A DNA stretch of 32,654 bases from NCBI RefSeq assembly GCF_030529325.1, contig NZ_JAUMXC010000022.1, positions 1 through 32,654 on the forward strand. The letters are read 5' to 3'. Source of the stretch: Porphyromonas sp. Its GTDB lineage: Bacteria > Bacteroidota > Bacteroidia > Bacteroidales > Porphyromonadaceae. Under the pieces are notes generated by a model, which searched no databases, was not told where the DNA came from, and worked only from the letters and a program-made list of their open reading frames with translations. This document shows, piece after piece, positions 32,215 through 32,654 of this stretch. How positions within the stretch are numbered: the stretch's first letter is position 1; the number at the start of each line of letters is the position of its first letter. The translations under genes were made by a program, and so were the position numbers.

Positions 32215-32654
32215 GGTAGTATCCCAAAAAGTGTGTAAGGTTAGTTGTTCCTTTTATTCCCGAGGTAACCCCGGGGATAAAAAACTTTGAGTTTTTCGGG
32301 TTATTACTCATTCTATTTGATACTCCGGTCTTGGAAATAGGGCAATCTCCTTGCGTAAGTCCTTTCGGTCATCTCTCGGGCAACAGATCCGAGGAGAAAG
32401 ACCACGGCATCAGCCGAGGGAAGAGCCCCACGCATGCGCAACGTGCGCTTATAACTACGATTGAGACGCTCCACCCGATTTGTCGAGTAAATCATACGAC
32501 GAACCCCTTCCGGGAACCTCAGGTAGGTGAAGTAGTCTATATTGCGAGGTGCCGATAAGGAGAGCAGGCTCCTGTAGCTTTTCCCCCGACATTCTGCAAA
32601 TGTACACAATTTCTCAAATGCTTTGATGGGAGTAAGACTTGTGACCGAGATAGG
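32215..32654 (-). mobile_element. IS256-family insertion sequence, 3' part
   Basis: The transposase frame on the minus strand runs off the window. Beyond its stop, GGTAGTATCCCAAAAAGTGT (from 32215) resembles the ends of Bacteroidota IS256-type elements, so the element probably ends near 32215. A small G/C hairpin (about 32255-32280) lies between the stop and this end and may stop read-through. The other end and target duplication are outside the window. Confidence 0.6.
32313..32654 (-). CDS. IS256-family (Mutator-type) transposase, C-terminal part
   Basis: The last 114 codons of a transposase that stay open to the window edge; the N-terminal part lies outside. The visible part contains the typical C-terminal IS256 block: YLRFPEGVRRMIYSTNRVER followed by LNRSYKRTLRMRGALPSADA. 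In the family, the TNxxExxN segment carries the last glutamate of the DDE triad; here it is TNRVERLN. Such enzymes move the element by a copy-out mechanism. It sits about 280 bases after the restriction gene. Whether the full gene is intact cannot be judged. Confidence 0.85.
   Translation of the reverse strand, partial: PISVTSLTPIKAFEKLCTFAECRGKSYRSLLSLSAPRNIDYFTYLRFPEGVRRMIYSTNRVERLNRSYKRTLRMRGALPSADAVVFLLGSVAREMTERTYARRLPYFQDRSIK

Overview
The window looks like chromosome of a Bacteroidota member close to Porphyromonas (Porphyromonadaceae). Supporting signs are a TonB-dependent receptor with a carboxypeptidase-regulatory-like N-terminus, a gingipain-family (C25) protease homologue, DUF4270 and DUF4876 lipoproteins, a glycogen-synthase-like gene beside DUF4270, a RecB-fold AddB-like nuclease, and promoters of the Bacteroidota type (-7 box TAnnTTTG, in places with TTTG about 19 bases upstream). 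The genus is inferred, not proven.

Layout. Positions 160-549: DUF805 membrane protein on the minus strand with a clear promoter and terminator. Positions 934-5922: co-directional DUF4254, family-9 glycosyltransferase and a large tricorn-type protease, closed by a terminator at about 5978-6014. Positions 6401-10147, minus strand: a TTD14-like P-loop/CYTH protein followed by a transglutaminase-like lipoprotein. Positions 10494-11618, minus strand: a porin-like outer membrane protein, divergent from the next unit. Positions 11803-19700: a tight four-gene operon of TonB-dependent receptor, DUF4876 lipoprotein, DUF6850-type beta-barrel and a periplasmic-looking C25 (gingipain-like) protease with a C-terminal HEAT-like half. 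Positions 20131-20665: cupin and DUF1858 pair. Positions 20898-23194: truncated glycogen-synthase-like protein and DUF4270 lipoprotein. Positions 23334-27143: AddB-like nuclease and lipB. Positions 27522-27595: a tRNA with CAU anticodon (minus), then a TPR protein (minus). Positions 29225-32030: a more AT-rich restriction-modification module, a Vsr endonuclease fused to a cytosine-5 methyltransferase, overlapping an HpaII-like restriction enzyme. The window ends inside an IS256-family transposase.

Five intergenic spaces carry copies of a dispersed palindromic repeat (about 80 bases) with a conserved GATRTACATC / TCGAAATCGAT head and a TTGTCTAACTTGAT-type stem running into a T-tract. Two stem variants show matching changes in both arms, which points to selection on the folded form.

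Best candidates for something new: the four-gene receptor / DUF4876 / DUF6850 / C25-HEAT operon as a possible coupled proteolysis-and-uptake system; the single-chain Vsr-methyltransferase paired with an HpaII-like nuclease; the glycogen-synthase homologue lacking its substrate motif and second domain; and the palindromic repeat family.
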